Of a stretch of DNA of 64,000 nucleotides, positions 1-8,208 are shown piece after piece. The stretch's first letter is position 1, and every line of letters starts with the position of its first letter. The stretch is from assembly GCF_005503445.1 (NCBI RefSeq), contig NZ_SCOH01000008.1, positions 62,001-126,000 of the forward strand, given 5' to 3'. The notes under the pieces are model-generated. The model searched no databases, was not told the origin of the DNA, and saw nothing but the letters and a program-made list of their open reading frames with translations. The position numbers and the translations under genes were made by a program. Origin of the DNA: Chitinivorax sp. B (GTDB lineage Bacteria; Pseudomonadota; Gammaproteobacteria; Burkholderiales; SCOH01).

Positions 1-147
1 GACAACCAGCATGAGAAACGACTTGGGATAACGGACCTGCATGCTCTTGTCGAATTTGATGTTAGCCAAACATCATATGGCAACTTGATTGAAAGCTACA
101 ATGGCTTCATTAAATTAAAGAAAAACGGACTGATTCATGCGCTTTGA
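1..147 (+). CDS. C-terminal end of an unidentified protein (partial)
   Basis: Frame 1 is open from the window edge to a TGA at 145-147, giving 48 residues that end in NGLIHAL. The composition is mixed and protein-like (acidic and polar residues, no low complexity), so this is probably the tail of a gene that begins outside the window. I recognise no family, and the fragment is too short for a functional call. The following 90 bases are AT-rich and hold the likely trhP promoter, which fits a gene end here. Confidence 0.45.
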   Translation, partial: DNQHEKRLGITDLHALVEFDVSQTSYGNLIESYNGFIKLKKNGLIHAL

Positions 148-180
148 AATACCCCTACAAAACAAAGACAATTAAACTTA

Positions 181-209
181 TTTATCAGAGGGTTAAATAC
201 GCGTATAAT
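181..209 (+). promoter_or_regulatory. putative sigma70 promoter of trhP
   Basis: A perfect -10 hexamer TATAAT lies at 204-209, 29 bases before the trhP ATG. Seventeen bases upstream is a weak -35 (TTTATC, 181-186). The surrounding 170-210 region is AT-rich. The -10 is convincing; the -35 is poor. Confidence 0.45.
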
Positions 210-237
210 CGCGCCCCTCCTCTTCAAAGCCGAAATC

Positions 238-1590
238 ATGTTGAAAGCTCCTGAACTTTTGTTACCTGCCGGTACGCTCGACAAAATGCGTGCGGCGTTC
301 GATTACGGTGCCGACGCAGTCTACGCTGGCCAGCCGCGCTACAGCCTGCGGGCGCGCAATAACGAGTTCAAGCTGGAACAGTTGCAACAAGGCATCGAGG
401 AAGCACATGCGCGCAGCAAGTTATTCTTTGTTGCCAGCAACATTCTGCCGCACAATGCCAAGGTGAAAACCTATCTGGCGGACATGGAGCCGGTCATCCA
501 GATGAAGCCAGATGCCTTGATCATGGCCGATCCAGGCCTGATTGCCATGGTAAGGGAGAAATGGCCGGAAGTACCCGTCCATTTGTCGGTTCAGGCCAGC
601 ACCACCAATTATGCGGCAGTCAAATTTTGGAAAAGTCTGGGATTGACCCGCATCATCCTGTCCCGTGAACTGAGCTTGGACGAAGTTGAGGAAATCCGTC
701 AGGAATGCCCGGACATGGAACTGGAAGTATTCGTGCACGGTGCACTTTGTATCGCCTATTCCGGCCGCTGTCTGCTATCCGGCTACTTCAACCACCGTGA
801 CCCGAACCAAGGTACCTGCACCAACTCCTGCCGCTGGGACTACAAAGTCCACAATGCCGAAGAAACCGATGGTGGTGACTATGAAGTCATCAAGTTCGAC
901 TTCAACAAGGCATTAGAGCAAGCCAACCAGAGCTTCTCTTCAATGGGCAACCAGCAGCGCCATCCACTAGCAGATCGTGTCTATTTGATTGAAGAAGGCA
1001 ACCGACCCGGTGAAATGATGCCGGTGATGGAAGACGAGCACGGCACCTACATCATGAACTCGAAGGATCTACGTGCTGTAGAACACATCGAGCGCCTGGT
1101 GAAAATGGGCGTGGATTCATTGAAGATTGAAGGCCGTACCAAGTCGCTGTATTACGTCGCCCGTACCGCGCAGGTTTACCGCCAGGCCATTGACGATGCC
1201 GTGGCAGGCCGCCCGTTCAACCCGGCATTGTTGGCCGATCTTGAAAGCCTGGCGAATCGTGGCTACACCGATGGCTTCTATGTCCGTCATCACACTCAGG
1301 AATACCAAAATTACATCAACGGCCACTCACAGGCGCATCGCAGCCAGTATGTGGGCGATATCATCGGAGTGGACCCGGAAACTGGCTGGGCAGAGATTGC
1401 GGTGAAGAATCGATTCCAGATTGGCGACAAGCTGGAAGTCATCCATCCGTCTGGCAATCGCACCATTGAGCTGAAAGAAATGAAGACCAAGGAAGGTCTG
1501 GCGTTGAACGTGGCCAGCGGTAACGGTTATATCGTTTATGCACCGCTGGGCGAGAACGTGGAGAAAGCGCTGCTGGCGCGCTTCATGTAA
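238..1590 (+). CDS. trhP: tRNA 5-hydroxyuridine synthase TrhP (YegQ, peptidase U32 family)
   Basis: This 450-residue protein matches the U32 peptidase-like family and is nearly the length of E. coli TrhP (YegQ). It opens with the typical APELLLPAGTLDKMRAAFDY segment, and the U32 signature ELEVFVHGALCIAYSGRC lies near residues 161-178. It is followed by a Cys-containing stretch (GTCTNSCRWDY) that fits an Fe-S site. In the family, TrhP hydroxylates U34 of certain tRNAs using prephenate-dependent chemistry, on the way to cmo5U. It stands alone with its own promoter and ends at a bidirectional terminator shared with the convergent cold shock gene. The ATG at 238 gives the family N-terminus, although no strong Shine-Dalgarno sequence is visible. 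Confidence 0.9.
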   Translation: MLKAPELLLPAGTLDKMRAAFDYGADAVYAGQPRYSLRARNNEFKLEQLQQGIEEAHARSKLFFVASNILPHNAKVKTYLADMEPVIQMKPDALIMADPGLIAMVREKWPEVPVHLSVQASTTNYAAVKFWKSLGLTRIILSRELSLDEVEEIRQECPDMELEVFVHGALCIAYSGRCLLSGYFNHRDPNQGTCTNSCRWDYKVHNAEETDGGDYEVIKFDFNKALEQANQSFSSMGNQQRHPLADRVYLIEEGNRPGEMMPVMEDEHGTYIMNSKDLRAVEHIERLVKMGVDSLKIEGRTKSLYYVARTAQVYRQAIDDAVAGRPFNPALLADLESLANRGYTDGFYVRHHTQEYQNYINGHSQAHRSQYVGDIIGVDPETGWAEIAVKNRFQIGDKLEVIHPSGNRTIELKEMKTKEGLALNVASGNGYIVYAPLGENVEKALLARFM

Positions 1591-1643
1591 TACCTTGGCA
1601 GCCAGTCTCCATTCCCGGTTGGCGGCGGCGACTACAGGCAGAC

Positions 1644-1677
1644 AAAAAAAAGCCCGTCTTGCGACGGGCTTTTTTTC
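1644..1677. terminator. bidirectional rho-independent terminator between trhP and the cold shock gene
   Basis: An 8-bp perfect stem (AGCCCGTC 1651-1658, GACGGGCT 1663-1670) with a TTGC loop is flanked by an A-run (1644-1650) and a T-run (1671-1676). It can therefore terminate both convergent transcripts. Confidence 0.9.
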
Positions 1678-1695
1678 ATCCGGTTCAATCTGCGA

Positions 1696-1899
1696 TTAAG
1701 CAGCTTGAATATTCGATGCTTGTTTACCCTTCGGGCCTTGAGTGATTTCGAACGAAACCTTTTGGCCTTCCTTCAGGGTTTTGAAGCCTGGCATATTAAT
1801 AGCCGAGAAATGGGCAAACAGGTCTTCACCACCACCATCAGGAGTGATAAAGCCAAAACCTTTAGCATCATTGAACCACTTAACAACACCAGTCGCCAT
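1696..1899 (-). CDS. cold shock domain protein (CspA family)
   Basis: This 67-residue single cold shock domain carries RNP1 (KGFGFIT, residues 13-19) and RNP2 (LFAHF, 27-31). It is the usual size of a stand-alone CspA-type RNA chaperone, which melts mRNA secondary structure in the cytoplasm. A clear AGGAG Shine-Dalgarno sequence precedes the ATG. The likely promoter lies more than 100 bases upstream, so the transcript has a long 5' leader, as is usual for cold-shock-regulated csp genes. Which Csp paralogue it is, and whether it is cold-inducible, cannot be told from the protein. Confidence 0.93.
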   Translation of the reverse strand: MATGVVKWFNDAKGFGFITPDGGGEDLFAHFSAINMPGFKTLKEGQKVSFEITQGPKGKQASNIQAA

Positions 1900-2009
1900 T
1901 GCGATCTCCTAAAATTACAAAGTTCTACAACATATTACGGTTTCAGTTTCAAGACCGCAAACGGCTTAACCAGTGATGCAGAAAGCTTGAATCCAAATAC
2001 CAAGGCGCA

Positions 2010-2038
2010 TTTGTACGCTTGTGATACACCGTCGTCAA
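2010..2038 (-). promoter_or_regulatory. putative promoter of the cold shock gene
   Basis: On the minus strand TTGACG (2033-2038) is followed after exactly 17 bases by TACAAA (2010-2015). The implied start leaves a leader of about 100 nt before the csp ATG at 1899, which is consistent with a csp 5' UTR. Confidence 0.5.
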
Positions 2039-2058
2039 GCTATTTCTGGTAGCCGTAT

Positions 2059-2712
2059 TTATCTAACACTGTTCACTTTTAACAACTGTCTTAAATCATT
2101 CTCAAAGACAGCCGCACCAGCACCATAATTTACGAAAACACGAATATTACCTTCACGATCAAACAAGTAAGTCCCAGCGCTGTGATCCATGGTATATCCC
2201 CCTCCTTCGGTGGGCGATTTCTGCGCCACGATCTTGAATGCACGCGTCACTTCGGTAAGCTGTGCTGGCGTGCCATACAGACCGATAAATGACGAATGAA
2301 AGGCCGGAACATATTGTTTAAGCACTTCGGGCGTATCTCGCTCAGGATCTACTGTCACGAACAGCACTTGTATGTCTTTAGCAGCTGCGCCCAATTTTGT
2401 CATGACTTTTTTCAGCTCGATCATGGTGGTAGGGCATACATCCGGGCAATGGGTATAGCCAAAAAACATTACCACTATCTTGCCACGATAATCGCTAAGC
2501 CTCCGTGGCTGGCCATGGTGATCTGTCAGCTGAAAATCACCACCAATGGTCGACCCAGTCACATCTGTAGCTTGAAAGGCTAGCTTAGGTGCTTCTGGAG
2601 CACGTTCGCAGCCCAGCAATAGGCTCGCAGCCAATGCTACCACCGACAGCTTCAACACCACACGACGACGACCAAGCAAGCCAGTCTTAAAACGATTTAC
2701 TACAGGTAACAT
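2059..2712 (-). CDS. sco: Sco family copper chaperone lipoprotein for cytochrome oxidase CuA
   Basis: This 217-residue protein has an N-terminal hydrophobic segment ending in a lipobox (LLGC, lipidated Cys35). A thioredoxin-like Sco domain follows, with the copper ligands CPDVC (Cys89, Cys93) and a distal His in MDHSAG (His177). Sco proteins deliver copper to, or reduce, the CuA site of oxidase subunit II on the outer face of the inner membrane. The ATG lies 3 bases past the ctaB stop, so it is the last gene of the ctaA-ctaB-sco run. All three metal ligands are intact. Confidence 0.93.
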   Translation of the reverse strand: MLPVVNRFKTGLLGRRRVVLKLSVVALAASLLLGCERAPEAPKLAFQATDVTGSTIGGDFQLTDHHGQPRRLSDYRGKIVVMFFGYTHCPDVCPTTMIELKKVMTKLGAAAKDIQVLFVTVDPERDTPEVLKQYVPAFHSSFIGLYGTPAQLTEVTRAFKIVAQKSPTEGGGYTMDHSAGTYLFDREGNIRVFVNYGAGAAVFENDLRQLLKVNSVR

Positions 2713-2715
2713 AAA

Positions 2716-3612
2716 TTATGACCAGTTAAGTGGCAGATAATGATCCACCATCAGCGCGCTGAATAGCACACTCAAATAAAGAATCGAATAGCGGAAAGCG
2801 CTGCGGGCCAGCGTATCGCTATAGTTCACCAAAATGCGCCAAGCGTATATCAGATAGATCAAGTCCAACACCAGAGCCGTGATCAGATAGATGGCGTGGC
2901 TCATGCCTGTGGCTACCGGCAGCATGGTCACTGCGGTCAAAATAATGGTGTAAAGCAACACCTGCAGGCGAGTGTATTCATCACCATGTGTCACTGGCAA
3001 CATTGGCAGGCCTGCACGAGCGTATTCCTGCTTGCGATACAGTGCCAGCGACCAGAAATGGGGGGGAGTCCAAGCAAAAATGATCAGAAACAGCAACAAC
3101 GCATCATGTGAGATGTTACCCGTCATGGCCGCCCATCCCAACACGGGAGGCATAGCACCTGATGCCCCGCCAATCACGATATTTTGTGGAGTTGCCGGCT
3201 TCAGCAATACCGTATAAATGATAGCGTAACCGACAAAAGTCCCCAATGTCAGCCACATGGTCAATGGATTGACCAGCACATAAAGCAGCCATAGCCCGGT
3301 CCCGCCCAACAATCCGGCAAACAGCAAGGTCTGGCTGTTTGTGATTTGCCCGCGTGGTAATGGTCTGGCACGGGTACGTGCCATCACCGCATCAATTTTC
3401 TGTTCAACCAAGCAGTTAATAGCAGCAGCGCTCCCCGCAACCAAGCCAATACCCAATGTTGCAGCCATTAGCGGCACCAAAGGCGGCAAACCGGACGTAG
3501 CCAGGAACATACCAATGACGGCACAGAATACGATCAGCGTCACCACCCGCGGTTTGGTCAGTGCCCAGAACTCACGTGCGCGGCCACGTGGTAAAGATAA
3601 TGTTACGGACAT
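2716..3612 (-). CDS. ctaB: protoheme IX farnesyltransferase (heme O synthase)
   Basis: A 298-residue polytopic membrane protein of the UbiA prenyltransferase superfamily. The prenyl-diphosphate/Mg2+ motif is visible as [20 protein letters not shown] around residues 65-85, and a second Asp-rich loop (HGDEYTRLQ) lies in the second half. The enzyme farnesylates heme B to heme O, the substrate of the adjacent heme A synthase. It starts 2 bases after the ctaA stop and is followed by sco after 3 bases, so the three genes are almost certainly co-transcribed. Heme A made here serves the aa3 oxidase encoded just upstream. Confidence 0.95.
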   Translation of the reverse strand: MSVTLSLPRGRAREFWALTKPRVVTLIVFCAVIGMFLATSGLPPLVPLMAATLGIGLVAGSAAAINCLVEQKIDAVMARTRARPLPRGQITNSQTLLFAGLLGGTGLWLLYVLVNPLTMWLTLGTFVGYAIIYTVLLKPATPQNIVIGGASGAMPPVLGWAAMTGNISHDALLLFLIIFAWTPPHFWSLALYRKQEYARAGLPMLPVTHGDEYTRLQVLLYTIILTAVTMLPVATGMSHAIYLITALVLDLIYLIYAWRILVNYSDTLARSAFRYSILYLSVLFSALMVDHYLPLNWS

Positions 3613-3614
3613 GG

Positions 3615-4607
3615 TCAGAGCTCCTTGGCAGAAAGACGGTAGTTAACGGTAACCAGACTGATCAGCAACAACGCTGCACCAGCGTTGTGTGCCACAGCTA
3701 GTGCCAGTGGCAGATGCAAGAGCACATTCGCGATACCAAGCAGCACCTGACATGCCAGTGAGGCCAATAACAACCAGCCGAATGGTTTCAGTTTGGGGTT
3801 ATTGATTAACCTTACAGCCAGCCAGCCAGCCACCAAAGTGGTCAGGACAGCGCCGACACGGTGGGTAAAATGAATGGCCGTCAGATTGTCATGGCTCAGC
3901 AGAGTACCGTCAGGAGTCATGCCTAGTTCACGGAAAATATGAAAGGCATCTGCAAATGCCATATCAGGCAGCCATGTTTGATGACAGGTCGGGAAATCGG
4001 TACAGGCCAAGGCTGCGTAATTGGTGCTCACCCAGCCCCCCAGCACGATCTGGGCACAGGTCACAACCAGCGCCAGCCAGCCCAAAGGACGAAGCGAACG
4101 TAATCCGGCAATCGGCCTAGGAATTGGGAACAACTGACGTAACAACAGCCACGTCAGCAATGCCAATGTCGTCATGCCACCGATCAGATGAGCAGTCACG
4201 ATGGCCGGCTTCAGCAGCAACGTCACGGTCCACATCCCCAACAGCCCCTGGAATACGATCACGACTACCAACCCGCTAGGCAACCAGGGTGATTGCCGAA
4301 GCGATTGGCGCTTCATCCAAGCAATAACCGCGATCAGTAAAACCAACAAACCCAATGTACTGGCGAAATAGCGGTGCACCATTTCCTTCCAGGCCTTGGG
4401 CATGGAGACTGGACCATGAGGCTGCTCTGCCATGGCCGCCGCAATTTCATCCTGCGCATGAACCGGGGTAAGCTTGCCATAGCAGCCCGGCCAGTCCGGG
4501 CACCCCAAGCCCGCATCCGACAAGCGAACATAAGCCCCCAGCACCACAACAAACAAGGTCAGCAGCATGGCCACCAACACCAGTCTTCGATACCAACCTA
4601 CTGCCAT
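3615..4607 (-). CDS. ctaA: heme A synthase (CtaA/COX15)
   Basis: This integral membrane protein oxidises the C8 methyl of heme O to give heme A. The first helix is followed by the paired-cysteine loop CPDWPGC, and a second pair appears in CTDFPTC; conserved histidines are present ([25 protein letters not shown]). I chose the ATG at 4607 because GGGAG sits just upstream and the sequence then enters the membrane segment as [10 protein letters not shown]. An in-frame ATG at 4649 would add 14 polar residues with no better ribosome site. The gene is followed immediately by ctaB. About 210 bases of featureless DNA separate it from the upstream thioredoxin-like gene. Confidence 0.93.
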   Translation of the reverse strand: MAVGWYRRLVLVAMLLTLFVVVLGAYVRLSDAGLGCPDWPGCYGKLTPVHAQDEIAAAMAEQPHGPVSMPKAWKEMVHRYFASTLGLLVLLIAVIAWMKRQSLRQSPWLPSGLVVVIVFQGLLGMWTVTLLLKPAIVTAHLIGGMTTLALLTWLLLRQLFPIPRPIAGLRSLRPLGWLALVVTCAQIVLGGWVSTNYAALACTDFPTCHQTWLPDMAFADAFHIFRELGMTPDGTLLSHDNLTAIHFTHRVGAVLTTLVAGWLAVRLINNPKLKPFGWLLLASLACQVLLGIANVLLHLPLALAVAHNAGAALLLISLVTVNYRLSAKEL

Positions 4608-4817
4608 ATACTCCCGCTCCCCATATTGCTTCTCAGAAATGATGTGCAACCTCTGCGTGCTGCGACATCAGCCGGCATGACCCGGCTTGTTGCCTAGTTC
4701 CGTTGAATGGTTTCATGGCTCACGCCAATCCAAGTCTTCTGGCAAAACGAGATGTCACAAGCGCCGCTTAGCAGGCTTTCTCAGCGCGTAGCAACAACGG
4801 ATTGCCAAAGGATAGAC

Positions 4818-5420
4818 CTAACCCAGTGCCTCGTTGTTCTTCAGTAATTTGGCAATTTCCTTAAGCATGCGAACCGGGTCTTGATCCAACCGATAACGCA
4901 TCACTTGATTACCGAGCGGGTCCACCAAATACACATAGTCCCGACGGTCTCTATCACCGGGTACTGGCAAGGCTTGTATCAACTCCGAACCAGCAGCTCT
5001 CCAGACATGCACACCCCGTACGGTCTCCGGCGTTGTTACTGGTTGGGTGTCATCAACCAACCACAGTCGCTCCACCCTGACCCGCTCCTTGCCTTGAGCC
5101 GTGCGGACTTGCTGTAACAAATAAGACTTCCGTTGGCAGCGCGCATCGCAGGCAGCACCATCGGCCATCAGCAAGATCCATTTTCCGCGCATATTCATCA
5201 ACGAGACCGGCTGCCCAGCCTGATCCACCATCAAGACCGTTGGCAATGGCTGGATAGTCAGTAACTGGCCATGAGTCTTGGACTGCGTGGGTTTCCACAC
5301 GTAATAGGCAAGGTAGGACGCAACAAAAGGCGCGACAGATACCAGCAACAACAGCGACATGACACGCCGGTTGGCCGGTTTATTGGCCGACAGGCTGACG
5401 TTTGATATTGAGGACGACAT
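4818..5420 (-). CDS. membrane-anchored thioredoxin-like protein with a CxxxC motif, cox locus
   Basis: The protein (about 200 residues from the ATG at 5420) has one N-terminal membrane helix (SLLLLVSVAPFVASYLAYYVW) and an extracytoplasmic domain. That domain contains GKWILLMADGAACDARC, so a CxxxC pair sits where Sco proteins bind copper, and it later reads DYVYLVDPLGNQVMRY, a beta strand typical of the fold. Sco's distal histidine is not evident. Genes of this kind recur between SURF1 and ctaA in betaproteobacterial cox loci, so a role in oxidase assembly is a fair inference, though untested here. The start overlaps the surf1 stop by 41 bases. Longer and shorter starts are possible (in-frame ATGs at 5492 and 5360), and none has a strong ribosome site. 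Confidence 0.7.
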   Translation of the reverse strand: MSSSISNVSLSANKPANRRVMSLLLLVSVAPFVASYLAYYVWKPTQSKTHGQLLTIQPLPTVLMVDQAGQPVSLMNMRGKWILLMADGAACDARCQRKSYLLQQVRTAQGKERVRVERLWLVDDTQPVTTPETVRGVHVWRAAGSELIQALPVPGDRDRRDYVYLVDPLGNQVMRYRLDQDPVRMLKEIAKLLKNNEALG

Positions 5421-6117
5421 ACAACACCACCACCGCAAGAGCGATGCAATACCACTGCACCGCATAAGCCACATGTTTATGGACGCCGGCATCCGGCTTC
5501 TTCCACTCCCGAATCAGCCCGTCATCCTTTGAACTGGCTTGCTCCACCAGTACCGGCATGACGGACATGACGTAACGCCGTGCATAGCGTTCTACTGACA
5601 GGTTCTGCCAGATCGGCCCAGACACGGTTTGCTGCGACAACTCCACATAGCTTCCAGGCGGCGGTACCGACCGGCCCAATACCTCCACCAAACCGTCTGG
5701 CACCGCTGCCATTCTGGCCAAGTTGGCAGAACGCGGTACCCAGCCACGGTTTATCAATACATAGCGGTCTGTGCCAGGAAAATGCAGTGGCATGATCAGG
5801 TGATATCCCGCTAGCCCCTGGTGTGTGCGGTTATCGATCCAGATTGCCTTTTCCGGCACCCACGAGCCCAGCAATCGAACGTGGCGGTATGCCACCTGTT
5901 GCAACGTTTCCGTGCCAACAACCAGTCTACGTGGCTGTTGCTCTGCCAAGTCATATCTTGCCTGCAACGTGCGTTTCTGTTGTGCTCGGCCTTGCTGCCA
6001 CTGTGCAGCAGTCAATGCCAGCGCCACCATGGCTATCGTCGCCAGCGTGGTCATCCACTTCGGGCGATACACGAAACGGCCAAAACGAAAGACTGGAGGC
6101 ATGGTGACCGATGGCAT
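5380..6117 (-). CDS. SURF1 family cytochrome oxidase assembly protein
   Basis: 245 residues with the SURF1 layout: an N-terminal membrane helix (about 23-40), a periplasmic domain with conserved VNRGWVP-type text (here LINRGWVPRSAN), and a C-terminal helix (about 219-236). SURF1 proteins help insert heme A into subunit I of the aa3 oxidase. The 3' end overlaps the start of the CxxxC gene, which suggests translational coupling. An internal ATG at 6102 is an alternative start. Confidence 0.9.
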   Translation of the reverse strand: MPSVTMPPVFRFGRFVYRPKWMTTLATIAMVALALTAAQWQQGRAQQKRTLQARYDLAEQQPRRLVVGTETLQQVAYRHVRLLGSWVPEKAIWIDNRTHQGLAGYHLIMPLHFPGTDRYVLINRGWVPRSANLARMAAVPDGLVEVLGRSVPPPGSYVELSQQTVSGPIWQNLSVERYARRYVMSVMPVLVEQASSKDDGLIREWKKPDAGVHKHVAYAVQWYCIALAVVVLYVVLNIKRQPVGQ

Positions 6118-6148
6118 ACACTAGTTCGATAACAAGGAGAGACAACAT

Positions 6149-6346
6149 ATGAAAATTGTTGTTGTACTGATGCTGGTTGCCATTTTGTTCAGCCTATTCA
6201 CAGCCCTGCGTGGCGTGCTAAAGCGGGGCGGATCTCAGGACAAGGCCGTCAAGGCGCTGACATTACGTGTCGCCTTGTCGATCTCGTTGTTTGTACTGTT
6301 GATGGTTGGCTTTTACTTTGGCCTGATTCCCACAACGGGCCTGTAA
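6149..6346 (+). CDS. twin transmembrane protein (DUF2909 type)
   Basis: A 65-residue protein made of two hydrophobic helices (about 2-20 and 40-62) joined by a short basic loop (RGVLKRGGSQDKAVKALTLR). This is the pattern of the small DUF2909 membrane proteins found in cox loci of beta- and gammaproteobacteria. It is preceded by a good AAGGAGA ribosome site. Unusually for this locus it lies on the plus strand, divergent from surf1 and convergent with ctaE. Its biochemical function is unknown; a link to the oxidase rests only on recurrent neighbourhood. Confidence 0.8.
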   Translation: MKIVVVLMLVAILFSLFTALRGVLKRGGSQDKAVKALTLRVALSISLFVLLMVGFYFGLIPTTGL

Positions 6347-6418
6347 CAACCTGTCTGAGCCTCATGCGGCGTCTATCTGGCGTCGCTTCCTGGCCATCGA
6401 CAGCTCACCTTCCAAGCT

Positions 6419-7273
6419 TTACAACCAGTACACAAACACGAACAGAATCAGCCACACCACATCGACAAAGTGCCAATACCAGGCCGCAGCCTCAAAGGCA
6501 AAATGGTGTTCCGGTTTGAAATGGCCTTTCATGGAACGGAACATCACCACCGCCAGCATGATGGTACCCAGCGTGACATGCGCACCGTGGAAGCCCGTCA
6601 ACATATAGAAGGTGGTGCCATAAATACCTGATGACAGCGTCAGGTTCATCTCATGCATGGCATGAGCGTACTCATAGGCTTGCAGACAGATAAACAGAAT
6701 GCCCAGCGCCACCGTCATCATCAGGCCAGCAATCAGTTGGCCGCGTTTGTTCTTCAACACACCCCAGTGAGCCCAGGTCACAGTTGCACCCGATGTCAAC
6801 AAAATCAATGTATTGATGGCAGGCAACCCCCATGCTCCCATAGGCCGGTAAGCCTCTGCTCCGGCTGGGGCTACCTGACTTGGCCAGTTGGCAACAAAAT
6901 CGGGCCACAGCAATTTCTGCGACATGGAGCCAAGTTCCGGTACCGAAATCACCCGGGCGTAGTAAAGCGCCCCAAAGAATGCCGCGAAGAACATCACTTC
7001 CGAAAAGATGAACCAGCCCATACTCCAGCGAAACGATAAATCGACCTGATCGTTATATTTGCCACTTTCGCTCTCGCGGATTACATCCCCAAACCAGCCA
7101 AACAACATGTACAACAGAATGGCAAAACCAATCGCCAGACAGATATTGCCTGCCGACACGCCATTGACCGCCAGTGCAGCGCCCAAGCCCAGAAAAAACA
7201 AGGCGAACGCGCCAACCAGCGGCCATTTTGACGGTTGCGGCACATAATAGTGATGCTCTGCATGCGTGCTCAT
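6419..7273 (-). CDS. ctaE: cytochrome c oxidase subunit III
   Basis: 284 residues with seven predicted helices and the COX3 hallmarks SEVMFFAAFFGALYYAR (helix III) and GFHGAHVTLG, ending in AAAWYWHFVDVVWLILFVFVYWL. Subunit III stabilises the proton-pumping core of the aa3 oxidase in the inner membrane. The gene lies 30 bases downstream of the DUF2970 gene on the same strand and belongs to the ctaC-D-G-E series. The C-terminus is complete. Confidence 0.96.
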   Translation of the reverse strand: MSTHAEHHYYVPQPSKWPLVGAFALFFLGLGAALAVNGVSAGNICLAIGFAILLYMLFGWFGDVIRESESGKYNDQVDLSFRWSMGWFIFSEVMFFAAFFGALYYARVISVPELGSMSQKLLWPDFVANWPSQVAPAGAEAYRPMGAWGLPAINTLILLTSGATVTWAHWGVLKNKRGQLIAGLMMTVALGILFICLQAYEYAHAMHEMNLTLSSGIYGTTFYMLTGFHGAHVTLGTIMLAVVMFRSMKGHFKPEHHFAFEAAAWYWHFVDVVWLILFVFVYWL

Positions 7274-7303
7274 GTGTCTCCCCTTCGCTCTTTTTTGTAT
7301 CAG

Positions 7304-7504
7304 TCAGCTGGTGACCAGTTTTACCAGCAAGACAAGCATCATGACAAAAATCACCCCGCCGATGATGCCCGCCAGGATGATTTGTTTTGGTGTCAACTTG
7401 GCCATATCCGCCGCGTGATCGCGCCCTTTGCGCACCCCGAAGAAAGCCCAGAAAATGGCCTTCACCGCCTGTAATCCACTGCTGTGTTTATTGTCCATGT
7501 GCAT
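7304..7504 (-). CDS. small membrane protein, DUF2970 family
   Basis: 66 residues: an N-terminal amphipathic stretch (SSGLQAVKAIFWAFFGVRKG), a short charged segment containing KLTPKQIILAG, and one C-terminal membrane helix (about 43-64). This is the DUF2970 pattern. Genes of this family sit between ctaG and ctaE in many betaproteobacteria and are presumed to be oxidase-associated, with no defined activity. The start lies 7 bases from the ctaG stop. ATG codons at 7504 and 7498 are both possible. Confidence 0.8.
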   Translation of the reverse strand: MHMDNKHSSGLQAVKAIFWAFFGVRKGRDHAADMAKLTPKQIILAGIIGGVIFVMMLVLLVKLVTS

Positions 7505-7511
7505 GTAGCGC

Positions 7512-8045
7512 TCAGGAGCGCTTGCCTCCTTCCACCTCGAAGAACGTGTAGGACAGTGTCACGGTGTTCAGCTCCTTCGGCAGTGCACTGTCTAACAGAA
7601 ACACAACTGGCATGCGACGCTTTTCACGCGGTTGAATGGTCTGCTGCGTAAAGCAGAAGCAATCCAGCTTGCGAAAGTGTGGGCCTGCCTGAGCGGGGCC
7701 ATAGCTCGGTATGGCCTGACCAACGATCACCTTGTCGGACAGGTTCTCCAGTTCATATTCCACCTGTACCAATTGCCCTGGGTGCACTTTCATGCTGACC
7801 AGCTTGGGCTTGAAACGCCATGGCAGATTGCTGCGCAAATTGGCATCAAATTCAATCGTCACTTCACGCGTAGCATCCACCTGCGTGTTTGTTGGCGTGT
7901 CGTCCGCCTTCAGTACATTGTTGATCCCAGTGGCTTCACAGATCTTCTTGTACAGCGGCACCAGCATGAAACCAAAGCCGAACATGAATGCTGCGATGAT
8001 CGACAATTTGACGAACAACTGGCGGTTATCGCTCAGCGCACTCAT
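7512..8045 (-). CDS. ctaG: cytochrome c oxidase assembly protein CtaG (Cox11 family)
   Basis: Cox11-type copper chaperone that delivers CuB to subunit I. It has one N-terminal membrane anchor (LSIIAAFMFGFGFMLVPLY), an Ig-like periplasmic domain, and the copper motif CFCF within LDCFCFTQQTIQPREKRRMP. I use the ATG at 8045 because it overlaps the stop of the preceding 31-aa gene as ATGA, the usual coupling signal. A GTG at 8060 would add five residues. The domain is complete, with the typical end TLSYTFFEVEGG. Confidence 0.93.
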   Translation of the reverse strand: MSALSDNRQLFVKLSIIAAFMFGFGFMLVPLYKKICEATGINNVLKADDTPTNTQVDATREVTIEFDANLRSNLPWRFKPKLVSMKVHPGQLVQVEYELENLSDKVIVGQAIPSYGPAQAGPHFRKLDCFCFTQQTIQPREKRRMPVVFLLDSALPKELNTVTLSYTFFEVEGGKRS

Positions 8046-8137
8046 CTGCCAATCAGCCACTGTTTCACGATGAACCCTGCAAAGAACACCAGGGCGCAGG
8101 AAGCCAGAATCAGCGCGGTCTTCAGGTTTTTACTCAT
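8042..8137 (-). CDS. cytochrome oxidase small assembly protein, 31 residues
   Basis: Between ctaD and ctaG there is a 31-codon frame starting at the ATG at 8137 and reading MSKNLKTALILASC, followed by a single hydrophobic helix and ending in KQWLIGR. It is preceded by a purine-rich stretch (GGAGAAGGACATGGAAC) and its TGA overlaps the ctaG ATG (ATGA). One-helix peptides of this size and position are annotated as cytochrome oxidase small assembly proteins in betaproteobacterial cox loci. Their mechanism is unknown. Confidence 0.75.
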   Translation of the reverse strand: MSKNLKTALILASCALVFFAGFIVKQWLIGR

Positions 8138-8208
8138 GTTCCATGTCCTTCTCCAACCAAGTGGCGAGTGCAATTGTCACCAGTGCACTCGCCTTCATTG
8201 ACACTGTT

